Part shown: piece by piece, positions 20,942 to 30,245 of the stretch
Numbering within the stretch: position 1 is the first letter of the stretch
Layout: the number at the start of each line of letters is the position of its first letter
From: Excoecaria cochinchinensis
Taxonomy: Eukaryota; Streptophyta; Magnoliopsida; Malpighiales; Euphorbiaceae
Length of the DNA: 64,000 nucleotides
Direction of reading: 5' to 3'
NCBI GenBank assembly: GCA_947683425.1
Contig: CANTUQ010000055.1
Span: 9,957,501 to 10,021,500, forward strand
The notes under the pieces: generated by a model
What the model was told of the DNA's origin: nothing
Database searches by the model: none
What the model saw: the letters and a program-made list of their open reading frames with translations, nothing else
Program-made: the position numbers and the translations under genes

Positions 20942-21704
20942 CCGCTGGAGTAAGTAGGGTTTGCTTCAGGCAAAAATAAGGCACAGGGTCGTGTGAAAAT
21001 CCGGAAGGACGCACCTCCCGCAAAGAAAAGCTAGTGTGAAAATCCATAAGGGACGCACTATCTTTAAAATAATGACGTACCTGGAGTAATAAGGGGCTAC
21101 CGGTAAAAGTTGTGGTGGACCCAGAGCTCACAGCGTCCAGACTCAAGATGGTTTCGGCCAAGACGAGTGGTAGAGGGGACAGTCCCAGATGAAAGTCGCT
21201 CAGAACTCCAAGCAGACGAAAGTCACCTGTCAAGCCTCCTGGAACAACAGTAAGGAAGTTCACCATACAGAATAGGAACGTGATACTTACCCGATAGGTG
21301 GAGATGTCAGTGAATTGATCTAGGGCCTCGATCAGTGGCTCCAGAGAAAAGGAGGAACTCGAAGGAATCAGCCGGTTGGCCTCCGAGGGGGATATGCCCA
21401 GAGCTAGGGCTACGTCCCGGGTCTGAAGTAGGCCGCAGCGGGGGATGCAAGGCAGAACGCCAGGAGGGAACTGGGCTCCCAGGATGGAAGCCAATTCTTC
21501 AGAAAGAGGGCACAGTTCCTGATAGGTGAACTGGAAGACGTGAAATCTAGGGTTCCAGAAGTGGGTTGCCGCCAGGAGGAGGTTCTGGTCAATTTTCACC
21601 CGACACAGATATTTCAGCCCAGCCAGAGAGGAAAGGGCGCCTTCTCCCCAAGTGTGTTTGTCATCTAGAATACGGTGCATCCTTTGAAAAGGAGAGGAAA
21701 ACAT
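20373..21704 (-). CDS. Tat-1 antisense accessory gene, two exons, about 382 residues, function unknown
   Basis: Exon 1 is 21704-21081 and exon 2 is 20897-20373 (stop 20375-20373), with a phase-0 intron 21080-20898. Exon 1 carries HFWNPRFHVFQFTYQELCPL (about residues 49-68), a W-NP-x-F-x-F-x-EL-P-EE pattern reminding me of plant retroelement proteins annotated as plant-mobile-domain-like or DUF7745; I am not sure of the family. Exon 2 has SAWLPLSHAVTDGPSGCVPL and ends HLIGESSSKT. Both exons are free of stops and the exon junction is the same in Tat-2. It is transcribed against gag-pol from a TATA box at 21771-21764. Antisense extra ORFs are known in Tat-lineage elements such as Grande. No membrane segment or signal peptide is obvious. 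Confidence 0.75.
20898..21080 (-). other. Intron of the Tat-1 antisense gene, with 41-base poly-T tract
   Basis: Donor CAG|GTACGT at 21081/21080 and acceptor ...TTTTAG|ATCTGG at 20898/20897. The polypyrimidine tract is a pure run of 41 T (A on the plus strand, 20900-20940). The exon reading continues LLLQ then IWLQEKLK, matching Tat-2 (LQ then VWLQVKLK) across its own intron. The intron is open in frame at its start, so the unspliced reading looks longer than the real exon. Confidence 0.75.
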
Positions 21705-21763
21705 TTTTGAGAAGAATAAAAGCCCAAGGTGCTGGGAAATGAAGAGACAAGAAAATCTTGCGG

Positions 21764-22009
21764 ATTTTATAGGAGAAGGTCACCGACGGCCTACCCGCCC
21801 CTATACAGAGACGGTCTGCCCACCTCTCTACGGAGACGGCCTGACCGCCCCTCCATAGGGACGGCCTGCCCGTCGGAAGTCCCCCGGGCAGAAACACGCG
21901 TCATCATTTCATCACGCGCATTAAATTGCATTCATTTCGCGACAGACGGCCAGACCGTCGGTCGCTTTTACAGACGCCCTGCCCGTCGGTCACGAAATTC
22001 TATATAAGG
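21764..22009. promoter_or_regulatory. Divergent internal promoter of Tat-1
   Basis: Minus side: CGTCGGTG (21788-21781), 9 bases, TATAAAAT (21771-21764), facing the antisense gene. Plus side: CGTCGGTC (21984-21991), 9 bases, TATATAAGG (22001-22009), facing the sense accessory gene. Between them lie several GACGGCC...GCCCGTC boxes like those of the LTR U3. The plus-side module is the same as the LTR module (11122-11147) apart from the 9-base spacer. Tat-2 keeps the arrangement at 6417-6788. Confidence 0.7.
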
Positions 22010-22201
22010 ACGAGTGACAGACGGCGCAAACGTTGCTGTCCCTTTCTTCTTCCTCTCTCAAGCGGTTTTTAAGCAGTTTTTAGCGATTTTTGAGTCTTTT
22101 CTTCTTATTTTTTCGCGATTTCTTCATTTTTTCGCATTATATACTCACCCGGTGCTCGGATATTTGTGTTTCTCTAGTTTCTACACTTCTCCGGATTACA
22201 A

Positions 22202-22926
22202 GTAAGTAAATAATTACTTCTTTAGTACTTTTTATTACTTTTTTTTATTTCTACATTCTTTCTTTTAACTTTAAGAAAGTTTTAGATAATTTTAGAATTT
22301 AGGGGGAAATGCTGCCAATTTTTCTATATTATTCTGTAATTAAATCCGAACTTTTTGCATGATCACATAGAAATAGAGTTTTTCTATAATCTTGATGCTT
22401 TAGAATTGCATCCTTTTAGCGCACCATTTTTGTGCATGATTTGCTTTTGTGGCCTGAGGCTGCTATTTTGAGTTGTTGGGGGCACACTCTTGCCGGGGTG
22501 CGCCCCATTTGCATGCATATAATATTGCTAGGGCCTGAGGCCTTTTGTCTTGCTTTTTCACGCAGGAGGTTGGGCACATCCCTGCCGGGGTGCTGCCCAA
22601 ATTTTTTTTATTCTATTCTGGAATTGAATATTTATTTACCTTTCCAAGTATGAAGCATGCCTTAGGACTTAGAAAGCCCATCTTTATTCGCTTTAATTAT
22701 CTCCGTAAGGATTACATGTTCCTTTGCCATGATGAGTACAAGGCGTGATAGGGTACTTCCGTAGCCGGGATGTTTGCTATTTTTATCTGTCATTACTTTT
22801 TTTATCCTATGTTGGGCCTCCGTTACCCATGATAAGGCCCAGATGGACCTTAAATTTTGGAAAATAAAACTGATAGTGTTTGTTTCGCCAAGTTTTCGCT
22901 ATCTGACTCTTTCCTTTTTTTTACAG
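22202..22926 (+). other. Leader intron of the Tat-1 sense accessory gene
   Basis: Donor ACAA|GTAAGT at 22202 and acceptor CCTTTTTTTTACAG|GATG at 22926. The first exon would be about 170-190 bases from the TATA box. Two hairpin-like boxes GGGCACA-CTTGCCGGGGTGC (about 22480 and 22572) recur in the Tat-2 intron. The small frames here are not conserved as protein. Confidence 0.65.
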
Positions 22927-22927
22927 G

Positions 22928-24961
22928 ATGCCTCCCAGACGTAGAGCACCACAGGCCCAGCCCGAGCTTGAGGCCCCGGCTTGGATGGATGACGAGTCCG
23001 CCCAGAGGTATAGGGCGTTGGCTCAGGTGGAGTTTCGGGCCAGCCGCTTTGTATCTCGCCCTTTTCTGGAGGCCCTCGGGTTGGCCCCGGAGTTCGATTT
23101 ACTTGCCGAGGGAGCGGGTTGGACAGAGTTTCTTGAGCCTGCCTTCCAGACATTCCCAGAGGCTACCCGCCAGGTGTTGGCCACTCTCCGCTACACGGGC
23201 TTTCAGAGTGCAGATACTGACCCGGGGGTGGTACAGTTTTGGTTTGATGGCGACCATGTCAGCATCACCAGGCAGAGGTTTGCTCAGGCTATGGGACTTC
23301 CTTCGGGAGAGGAGGTTGAGATCCCGCGGCGAGCGGTGAGACGCGTCCATTGGGCGGCTATTGCTATACCAGGAGTGCTGTATGATCACGATACAGCGAA
23401 GAGCACCGTACTGGTGTCTCAGGCACTCCGGTATCTGCACAGAGTGCTTTCCAGCTCGTACCTCGGTCGAGCTGGTAATCCAGGGTCGCTTAACGCGGCC
23501 GAGATCTGGAGCCTCTGGGCTATGGTGGCAGGCCAGCGTCTCAACATTAGCCACGAGATCTTGGCCAACCTGACCAGAGTGGGCAGAGGGTTGACACCGG
23601 TGGTGATGGTAGGAGGAGTCATCACCCGATTACTGTTGGGATTGGGGTTTAACCCCGAGAGGCTGAGAGGACCTCTACCGGAGGGTATCCATGTAGACGC
23701 TGCAGCCGCAGTTCAGATGGGGATGATCTCTCAGATTCCAGGTCAGGCGGAGGCTTATAGGGTGTTGACTATCCATGAGACCCGGCGACTGTTCTCGCTT
23801 CCACCCCTGGGGGCAGACCCTGATCACCCAGAGCACCAGGAGGGGCAGCCTCCACAGCCCGAGCTGCAGCCTCAACCTCCGCAGGTACAGCCGCAGCCTC
23901 CACAGACTGAGCCTCAGCCGGAGCATCAGCCTCCTCCACCTCCTCAGTCACAGACAGTGCCTCCGCCACAGCAGCAGGAGCCTCCTAGGACCCCCTTGGA
24001 TTTTGATTTTGGGATCACGATGGACGATCTCTTTGCCTCTTCACCGGCATCTAGGGCCCCGACTCCAGCCCCGTCGCCGGGTACCAGGGTACAGAGGCCT
24101 GCCCGCGAGCCCTCCGAGAGATACCATCCGTACTCCCGGGGCGATCCTGGGGCATCCACTTCTTCGGCACCACCACCAGGGCCAGCGCCACATCAGCCAG
24201 CTCAGCCGGACTTGTCCCAGCTCCTCTCCTCCATGTTTATAGCCTTTGAGCGGCGACAGGATGAGAGGGATAGAGCCATTCATGAGAGGTTGGATCGCCA
24301 GCAGGCTGCTATCCAGGAGCAGTCTCAGGCGGTGGAGCGACTATCCCGAGAGCAGGCAGGCTACATGGAGCATGCAGCGAGGGAGCAGGCTCGGGCCATG
24401 GATGCCCTTAGAGATGAGCAGACTCGGGTTCTGGAGGCCTTCAGAGGAGAGCAGATGAGGCTATTTGAGCAGATTGCTCAGGGGCAGAGGGAGCTCAGGC
24501 AGCAGCTCGCTCATGATGTGAGGACGTCACAGGACCAGGCGTCTCAGAGGGTCGATATGACCCTTCAGATGATTGATGAGTCACTTGACTCTCTGAGATC
24601 CCGCGTCCAGGCGATGGAGGGGATTCTCCCTCCTCTTTCTCAGACCATGAGGGAGTTTAGGCAGCAGATGGAGCAGAGCTTAGAGCATAGGAGGACGGCC
24701 GCCGCAGAGCAGACCACTCAGTTGAGCCAAGCCTTCAAGAAGTTGGGGGACAAGATCTCTGAGACCTTAGGGTTTCTGGGCACTTGTACCCAGCCCTTCT
24801 TGGACGGCTACGATCAGGTTCAGTTCAGGCGAGCCCACGATCACGAGGCAGGACCCTCTACAGCTCCGCCACCCCCTCAGGCCCGTCCACCTCCGCCAGG
24901 GGCCGTGCATATCTCGGATGATGAGGATCCCGATGAGCCCTCAGACTGCACACCTCTCTGA
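22928..24961 (+). CDS. Tat-1 sense accessory gene, intact 677-residue coiled-coil protein
   Basis: ATG sits two bases after the leader-intron acceptor, and the same start is kept in Tat-2. Residues ~20-290 form a folded region (FRASRFVSRPFLEALGL, VVQFWFDGDHVSITRQRFAQ, LGRAGNPGSLNAAEIWSLWA) resembling the ORF1-type or putative plant transposon protein domain of Athila/Tat elements; I recognise the type but cannot name the family with certainty. Residues ~300-370 are Pro/Gln-rich. About 435-600 is a long coiled coil rich in Q, E, R and A with heptads such as LDRQQAAIQEQSQAVERL. The C-terminus is acidic (HISDDEDPDEP). No transmembrane segment is evident, so it does not look like an envelope protein. 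Role unknown; a nucleic-acid or particle-associated structural protein is a guess. Confidence 0.85.
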   Translation: MPPRRRAPQAQPELEAPAWMDDESAQRYRALAQVEFRASRFVSRPFLEALGLAPEFDLLAEGAGWTEFLEPAFQTFPEATRQVLATLRYTGFQSADTDPGVVQFWFDGDHVSITRQRFAQAMGLPSGEEVEIPRRAVRRVHWAAIAIPGVLYDHDTAKSTVLVSQALRYLHRVLSSSYLGRAGNPGSLNAAEIWSLWAMVAGQRLNISHEILANLTRVGRGLTPVVMVGGVITRLLLGLGFNPERLRGPLPEGIHVDAAAAVQMGMISQIPGQAEAYRVLTIHETRRLFSLPPLGADPDHPEHQEGQPPQPELQPQPPQVQPQPPQTEPQPEHQPPPPPQSQTVPPPQQQEPPRTPLDFDFGITMDDLFASSPASRAPTPAPSPGTRVQRPAREPSERYHPYSRGDPGASTSSAPPPGPAPHQPAQPDLSQLLSSMFIAFERRQDERDRAIHERLDRQQAAIQEQSQAVERLSREQAGYMEHAAREQARAMDALRDEQTRVLEAFRGEQMRLFEQIAQGQRELRQQLAHDVRTSQDQASQRVDMTLQMIDESLDSLRSRVQAMEGILPPLSQTMREFRQQMEQSLEHRRTAAAEQTTQLSQAFKKLGDKISETLGFLGTCTQPFLDGYDQVQFRRAHDHEAGPSTAPPPPQARPPPPGAVHISDDEDPDEPSDCTPL

Positions 24962-25340
24962 GTTTCAGGGAGTTATTTTGTATCTCTTGTATTATGTATA
25001 TGCATTGTACAAAAATGACATTTTTAGTGGAAAAACTTTTGCTTCATTATTTGCATGTTTTTCTTTTCTTTTTCGGTTAATTGCTTAAATAACACCACAG
25101 AACGTGTATTTTCTCCTATTTACTCATGTGTCGATAAAAATGACGATAAAAAATAATAACATGAAACCAAGACAAGCAACAAAAGAATGATAATCAATAA
25201 CAGGTCAAAAGATGACTACTCAAACAGGAATTAACGAAATCCTTTATCTCACAGGTACAGAGAAATATCGATCTGAACACAGACATCGATTAAAAAGATC
25301 TCCTTGAAACGAGGAAACCGTCGGAGTTTCCACACTCCAA
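24962..25340 (+). other. 3-prime untranslated stretch before the tandem array
   Basis: AT-rich, with a TTGTATTATGTATATGC stretch shortly after the stop that could serve 3-prime-end formation of the accessory mRNA. No gene. Confidence 0.5.
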
Positions 25341-26294
25341 GATCGAAGCTGCAGTTCAAGAAACACTGCTCTTCACCCTGGAGCTGCGGTTCAAGAAACA
25401 CCGCTCTTCATCAGATCGAAGCTGCAGTTAAAGAAACACTGCTCTTCACCCTGGAGCTGCGGTTCAAGAAACACCGCTCTTCATCAGATCGAGGCTGCAG
25501 TTAAAGAAACACTGCTCTTCACCCCTGGAGCTACGGTTCAAGAAACACCGCTCTTCATCAGATCGAGGCTGCAGTTCAAGAAACACTGCTCTTCACCCCT
25601 GGAGCTGCGGTTGAAGAAACACCGCTCTTCATCAGATCGAAGCTGCAGTTAAAGAAACACTGCTCTTCACCCTGGAGCTGCGGTTCAAGAAACACCGCTC
25701 TTCATCAGATCGAAGCTGCAGTTAAAGAAACACTGCTCTTCACCCTGGAGCTGCGGTTCAAGAAACACCGCTCTTCATCAGATCGAGGCTGCAGTTAAAG
25801 AAACACTGCTCTTCACCCCTGGAGCTACGGTTCAAGAAACACCGCTCTTCATCAGATCGAGGCTGCAGTTCAAGAAACACTGCTCTTCACCCCTGGAGCT
25901 GCGGTTGAAGAAACACCGCTCTTCATCAGATCGAAGCTGCAGTTAAAGAAACACTGCTCTTCACCCTGGAGCTGCGGTTCAAGAAACACCGCTCTTCATC
26001 AGATCGAAGCTGCAGTTAAAGAAACACTGCTCTTCACCCTGGAGCTGCGGTTCAAGAAACACCGCTCTTCATCAGATCGAAGCTGCAGTTCAAGAAACAC
26101 TGCTCTTCACCCTGGAGCTGCGGTTCAAGAAACACCGCTCTTCATCAGATCGAAGCTGCAGTTAAAGAAACACTGCTCTTCACCCTGGAGCTGCGGTTGA
26201 AGAAACACCGCTCTTCATCAGATCGAAGCTGCAGTTCAAGAAACACTGCTCTTCACCCCCGAAGCTGCGGTTCAAGAAACACCGCTCTTCACCA
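25341..26294 (+). repeat. 13-copy tandem repeat, 73-74 bp unit
   Basis: Units start at 25341, 25414, 25487, 25561, 25635, 25708, 25781, 25855, 25929, 26002, 26075, 26148 and 26221, each opening GATCGARGCTGCAGTT. Each unit is two diverged halves ending TGCTCTTCACC and CCGCTCTTCATCA. Units 2-5 and 6-9 share the same variant pattern, a 294-bp higher-order duplication. Tat/Ogre elements are known to carry such arrays before the 3-prime LTR, and these can seed satellite DNA. Confidence 0.97.
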
Positions 26295-26410
26295 GATCGA
26301 GATGGGATCTAACTGGCAAAAGGCACGGAAGGTGAAAAATCGTCGAAGGTACGCTTTCTTTCCAACCTTTCTCTGAGTTTTGGCTTATCTAGGCACTTGC
26401 GCGCTAGTTT

Positions 26411-26429
26411 CCCCAAAACTGGGGGCAAC
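26411..26429 (+). promoter_or_regulatory. Polypurine tract of Tat-1
   Basis: CAAAACTGGGGGCAAC abuts the LTR start TGTAAG at 26430. It is the primer for plus-strand DNA by position. Confidence 0.8.
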
Positions 26430-28466
26430 TGTAAGCACCGTGTCCTGGAACAGTCCGGATCAGAGGTTACCCTATGAAGAAATCAATGTTCGAGGCCTGT
26501 ACAGGAGGCTGAAGTTGGAGGTTTTAGTCCCGCGTTCCGTGAGAAATGAGGTTTTTCTACACTTCAGGGGCAGAGGGGGAGGAAACGGGAGTTTTCTGAG
26601 TCAAAAGGGTTTTTTGTCCTCCACAGACGGCCAGCCCGTCTGTGGAAGTAGCCCGTCGCTTTGAGTCACCGACGGCTTGGGGGATTTTCCGACGCCCGTC
26701 GAAAAGTCACCGCCCCTGTCAGGAGCCGCCTGGTTTCCCGGGGCACGCAACCGTTCTGACGCCCGTCGGTGAAGGTGGTAGGGCTGTCGGAAGTGTCCTT
26801 GTGTCAGTAGGATTCTTCCGACGCCCGCCCCTATGCACCGACGCCCGTCGGTCGTGTCTGGCTATATAAGGTCCGGATTTCCACTTCAAAAACGTTGGGA
26901 AATTTTTCAGAAGGGGAAACTCTGCCAAAATTCGAGCACGTTTTCTCTCTCTTCCAAAACACACATTTCCCAAAGAATTTTACTTAATCAAGGATCAAAT
27001 CGATCAAAGGAACTAAAAACTAATTAGTTTTCTTTAGATTTGGACTCCTAAATTGACTTTCTGAAGGATCAGAGGTGAAATAGCTCATTTTCTCTCTCTA
27101 ATCTTTCATTCTCCTATTTTCTCGTGGAACGCGCGGGGATCTAACCGACATCAAAATTCTACCCAAGGCAACTATCTGAGGGTAAATATTCCGGATTCTC
27201 TCTCTGTCTTCATCTTATATTTAATTATTTATCATTTATTCATTCATTCTGTGAAATTTTTGAATACCTGTCATTACTTTTCTTCATTTTGACTCCCTCG
27301 TCCCCTTCTTGAATAAAACCTTTTTTTATTTTCAAAAGGCCCTTTTCTCCTTTCTGTTTTTTTCGAGACAGAGGTGACTGACGGGTCATCTTTATGACCG
27401 ACGCCCGTCGGTCACCCACCTATAGACGCCCTCCTTGAGTGACAAACGGGCGTGTGGAATAACTAAACCGACGCTCGTCGGTCAACCAGGAACAGGCCGT
27501 CGGTGGGTTCTGCTTCCATTGTTTTGACCATTTTTCATCTCTATTCAGTCTTTTCGATTTCTCATGTGTTAATTTCATGAATGTTAACATCTCTTAATTT
27601 TCTGTGAGTGTATATTGGTCCTCATTGATAACTTCGAGCTTGAGTGGCTGCCTACCATGCATGGTGGATTTCGTCCGGTTTAGTTTTCTTAAACCTCTTG
27701 ATTTATTTTCTCTCGCTTTTTCATTCATTGATTATTTTATGTATATGAATAAGCTCTTTTTTTCTTGTTAAAAGTAAAAATAGACCAACAATTTCTACTT
27801 AAATAAAAGGGGGTTTTGTACAAAAATGCAAAAGGGTCCCAACGCCCTATTTTCATCCAATAAAGATCATCACATATAAAATATCCCATTTTTGATAACG
27901 ATGCATGCGAGGACCAAAGTCCTCAAAATAAACAATGCCCCGATTTATGCATGATTCGCACATTTATAAAAGGGAGTTGTATTCCGCTCCTTGTATTATT
28001 GTACTTTATCACTTCATTATTTATCCGCTCATTTATTGCTTTCCGAATGTGAATAAATGCGCCTTTTAATCAATTGCATAGTGTGGAGAGAGAGCGAATT
28101 AATGACATTAAAATTTGATCATAAAATAATTGAGGTAGAAATAGATGAGAAATCCCGGACCCAGCTCTGGTCTTTGGGCTCGAGAGGTTAGAGGTTATCC
28201 TTCAAGATACTTCTTGAGTCACGAGACTTTAGCGCTAATCCTAGGCCTCATGGCTCAATATGGATAAAAAGCGCAGTCTTAGGCTCTCCGAGGCGAGAGA
28301 AACTTTCCCAATGTTCTATTGGGTGGCGACTCCATGAAACCTCCGTGTTGCTCAACATAGACGCACTTGTGATTTATCGCAAGATGCCAACGGACCCGCA
28401 ATTGCCCCGATCGCCCACGTGCGGGCGGTCGAACGGGCGGCGCATCGGGATCCGGCGCGCGTCACA
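26430..28466 (+). mobile_element. Tat-1 3-prime LTR
   Basis: Same length as the 5-prime LTR. The roughly 15 differences seen all fall in the first half (26430 to about 27475). The last ~990 bases look identical. Its TATA box is at 26863. Confidence 0.95.
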
Positions 28467-28471
28467 AACAT
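28467..28471. repeat. Target-site duplication of Tat-1, right copy (AACAT)
   Basis: Repeats 10701-10705. The Tek-1 LTR resumes with GTCATAAGAGTG. Confidence 0.95.
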
Positions 28472-30027
28472 GTCATAAGAGTGATTTTCCTCTTGATTTA
28501 GAGCCCATGGTGGGCATGAATCAATTCCCCACCTTTACCCTCAACTAATTTGTATATTTTTATGTGTTTTTGTTCCCGAATTGAACCCATTTTACACTGA
28601 AACATTTTCGGGGTATATGCCATGCATGTTTAAGTTTATCAAATTATTATAAGATTAGTTATCTAGATAATAATGCCACGGCATAAGAGTTAGTGTTCAA
28701 CACGACATGCCATGTATATTGATTGTTGTTTAATGGTTGAGTTGTTGTAATGCATTTGGGTATAGTATATAGAGTCTTTATGCAATCTGGCTTCTGTCAC
28801 GGGTGTGACTTCTTGTCGCGATTGCGACAGTGAATCCTCTCCCATTCTACTTTATTTCTGAAAAATGTTTTCTTCTGTCTTGCTTTGCATGTTTTCTCTC
28901 TAGTGTATAGTATATGCTTACTTGTTCATCCTTTACATTATAATTAGAGTTTTGTATTCGTAAATATATTGACATGATAGTATTTTGAATTGTGATCTTA
29001 GTAGTATTAAGTATTCTATTTTGAGTTATTGAGTCAAGCCTGAAGTGTCATAGTAGTGGATAGATAAGCATGCTTATAAAGGGTTAGTGAGTGCAGCTGC
29101 CTGTGACGGCCCCGTTTGGGCTAAGCGGCCGACCTCCGAGATGGTCATTTTAATAAAGATAGAGAGAGTGTTTTGAGACTTTTGTCTTCCGTTTCAAAAT
29201 GTACCCGTATCCACCATTAATGAGAATTCCGGCTACTTTATGTTTTGTAGTGTTTTCCAGGCGACTGTAGGGTCTGTAGTGTACAAGAAGTGTAGTAGAG
29301 ACTTGCATATGTATAGCGATTCATATAAATATACATGAACATAGCATAACATGATATCGCTATTATTTTTGCCATATTGCTTGGATATTTGCATATGAAT
29401 ATAGCAAGACATGAATGTAGTAGAGACTTGTATATGAATATGAACATAACATAACATGACATCGCCCTTGTTTGCTATACTTGGATTTTTGCACATGGAA
29501 CTGATTAGTGTAAATGTTATATGTTACAAGGTTGTGTATATGGTTATTTGTGAATGACATAACTAAGGATATACATGTTATATATTTGTGACTTCGATCG
29601 AAGTCTTTTATTTCTGTTTATCTCTACGAAGCGTTATCACTTAGCATAGGTGTTTTTCCCGTGTAGGTTTTTAGGATTGGATCAGAGGGTGCACATCTGT
29701 AGGTCGAGGCCACTAGGGGCTTTTATAGAAACCTTTTTGTACTAGATAGAGTTTCTTACATTTTGAGTAACATCATTATGTACATAGGAAGCATAGTATT
29801 ATAATGTATATGTTAACTGTTTTGTATATGTTCCGAAAATGTATATGTAATAAGTATTAAAATTTTGTTTATGTACAGTTTATATATATGATATAGGAGC
29901 TTTTGTTTTGCCCAAGTTATTTATTTATTGTTTTCGCTTCCGCCTTTGTGTATGCATGTGTACGAGTATGTGTGTGTTTGGCTTGTGGCACCCTAATATT
30001 CCTTCCCGGGGTTATGGGGGTGTCACA
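28472..30027 (+). mobile_element. Tek-1 first LTR, part 2
   Basis: Continues the LTR and ends GGGGGTGTCACA just before the primer site. With part 1 it totals 3039 bases against 3087 for the second LTR. GC palindrome boxes near 28797-28830. No gene. Confidence 0.9.
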
Positions 30028-30245
30028 TTAGTGGTATCAGAGCATAGGTTAGATGGTTCTTATCTATAAGATATAGAGTATGGATTAAGTGTCAGAGTTT
30101 GTCTAGAGTCGTGGCCTGATGCAGATGTTATCTTGTAGAGTATATATAGAATTGGATTCGAGTGAAGTTGTTAGTAAGTATAGTCTGCTCATATGTATAG
30201 TAGCGGGGAAATATCGAGGACGAAATTTCTTAAGGGTGAGAGATT
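30028..30245 (+). other. Tek-1 interior: primer site, ~180 bases, polypurine tract
   Basis: TGGTATCAGAGCATAGG at 30032 is complementary to initiator tRNA-Met as in plant chromoviruses. GAGGACGAAATTTCTTAAGG and AAGGGTGAGAGATT at the end match the polypurine region of Tekay/Del elements. The ~180 bases between have no meaningful reading frame. Confidence 0.9.

Larger units (their letters stand above)
10706..28466 (+). mobile_element. Tat-1: complete young Tat-lineage Ty3/gypsy retrotransposon, 17.8 kb
   Basis: Bounded by 2037-bp LTRs (10706-12742 and 26430-28466) and AACAT duplications. Order: tRNA-Arg primer site, leader, gag, protease, G-patch, RT, RNase H, archaeal-type RNase H, integrase, antisense accessory gene, divergent promoter, sense accessory gene, tandem repeats, polypurine tract. 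Two RNase H domains, the tRNA-Arg primer and extra ORFs 3-prime of pol are known traits of the Tat lineage (Tat, Ogre, Retand, Grande). By eye the LTRs differ at about 15 sites (0.7 percent), so the insertion is recent. Gag-pol has six disabling lesions, whereas both accessory genes are open. Confidence 0.95.

Noticed and set aside
21239..21290. GTAAGT...CCAG segment in the antisense gene looking like a 52-base intron
   Set aside because: Removing it brings TGA into frame three codons later, and the matching Tat-2 segment codes through with similar residues (SVILLFS versus SITFLFC). It is exon.
22928..24961. Accessory ORF as an envelope gene
   Set aside because: No signal peptide or membrane segment; PQ-rich and coiled-coil content argue against envelope.
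25304..25504. Reading frame with repeated FKKH-type segments
   Set aside because: It is the 73-bp tandem repeat translated in a frame that happens to be open for three units; not conserved as protein.
25341..26294. Possible CRISPR-like array
   Set aside because: Units are contiguous with no unique spacers, inside a retrotransposon tail.
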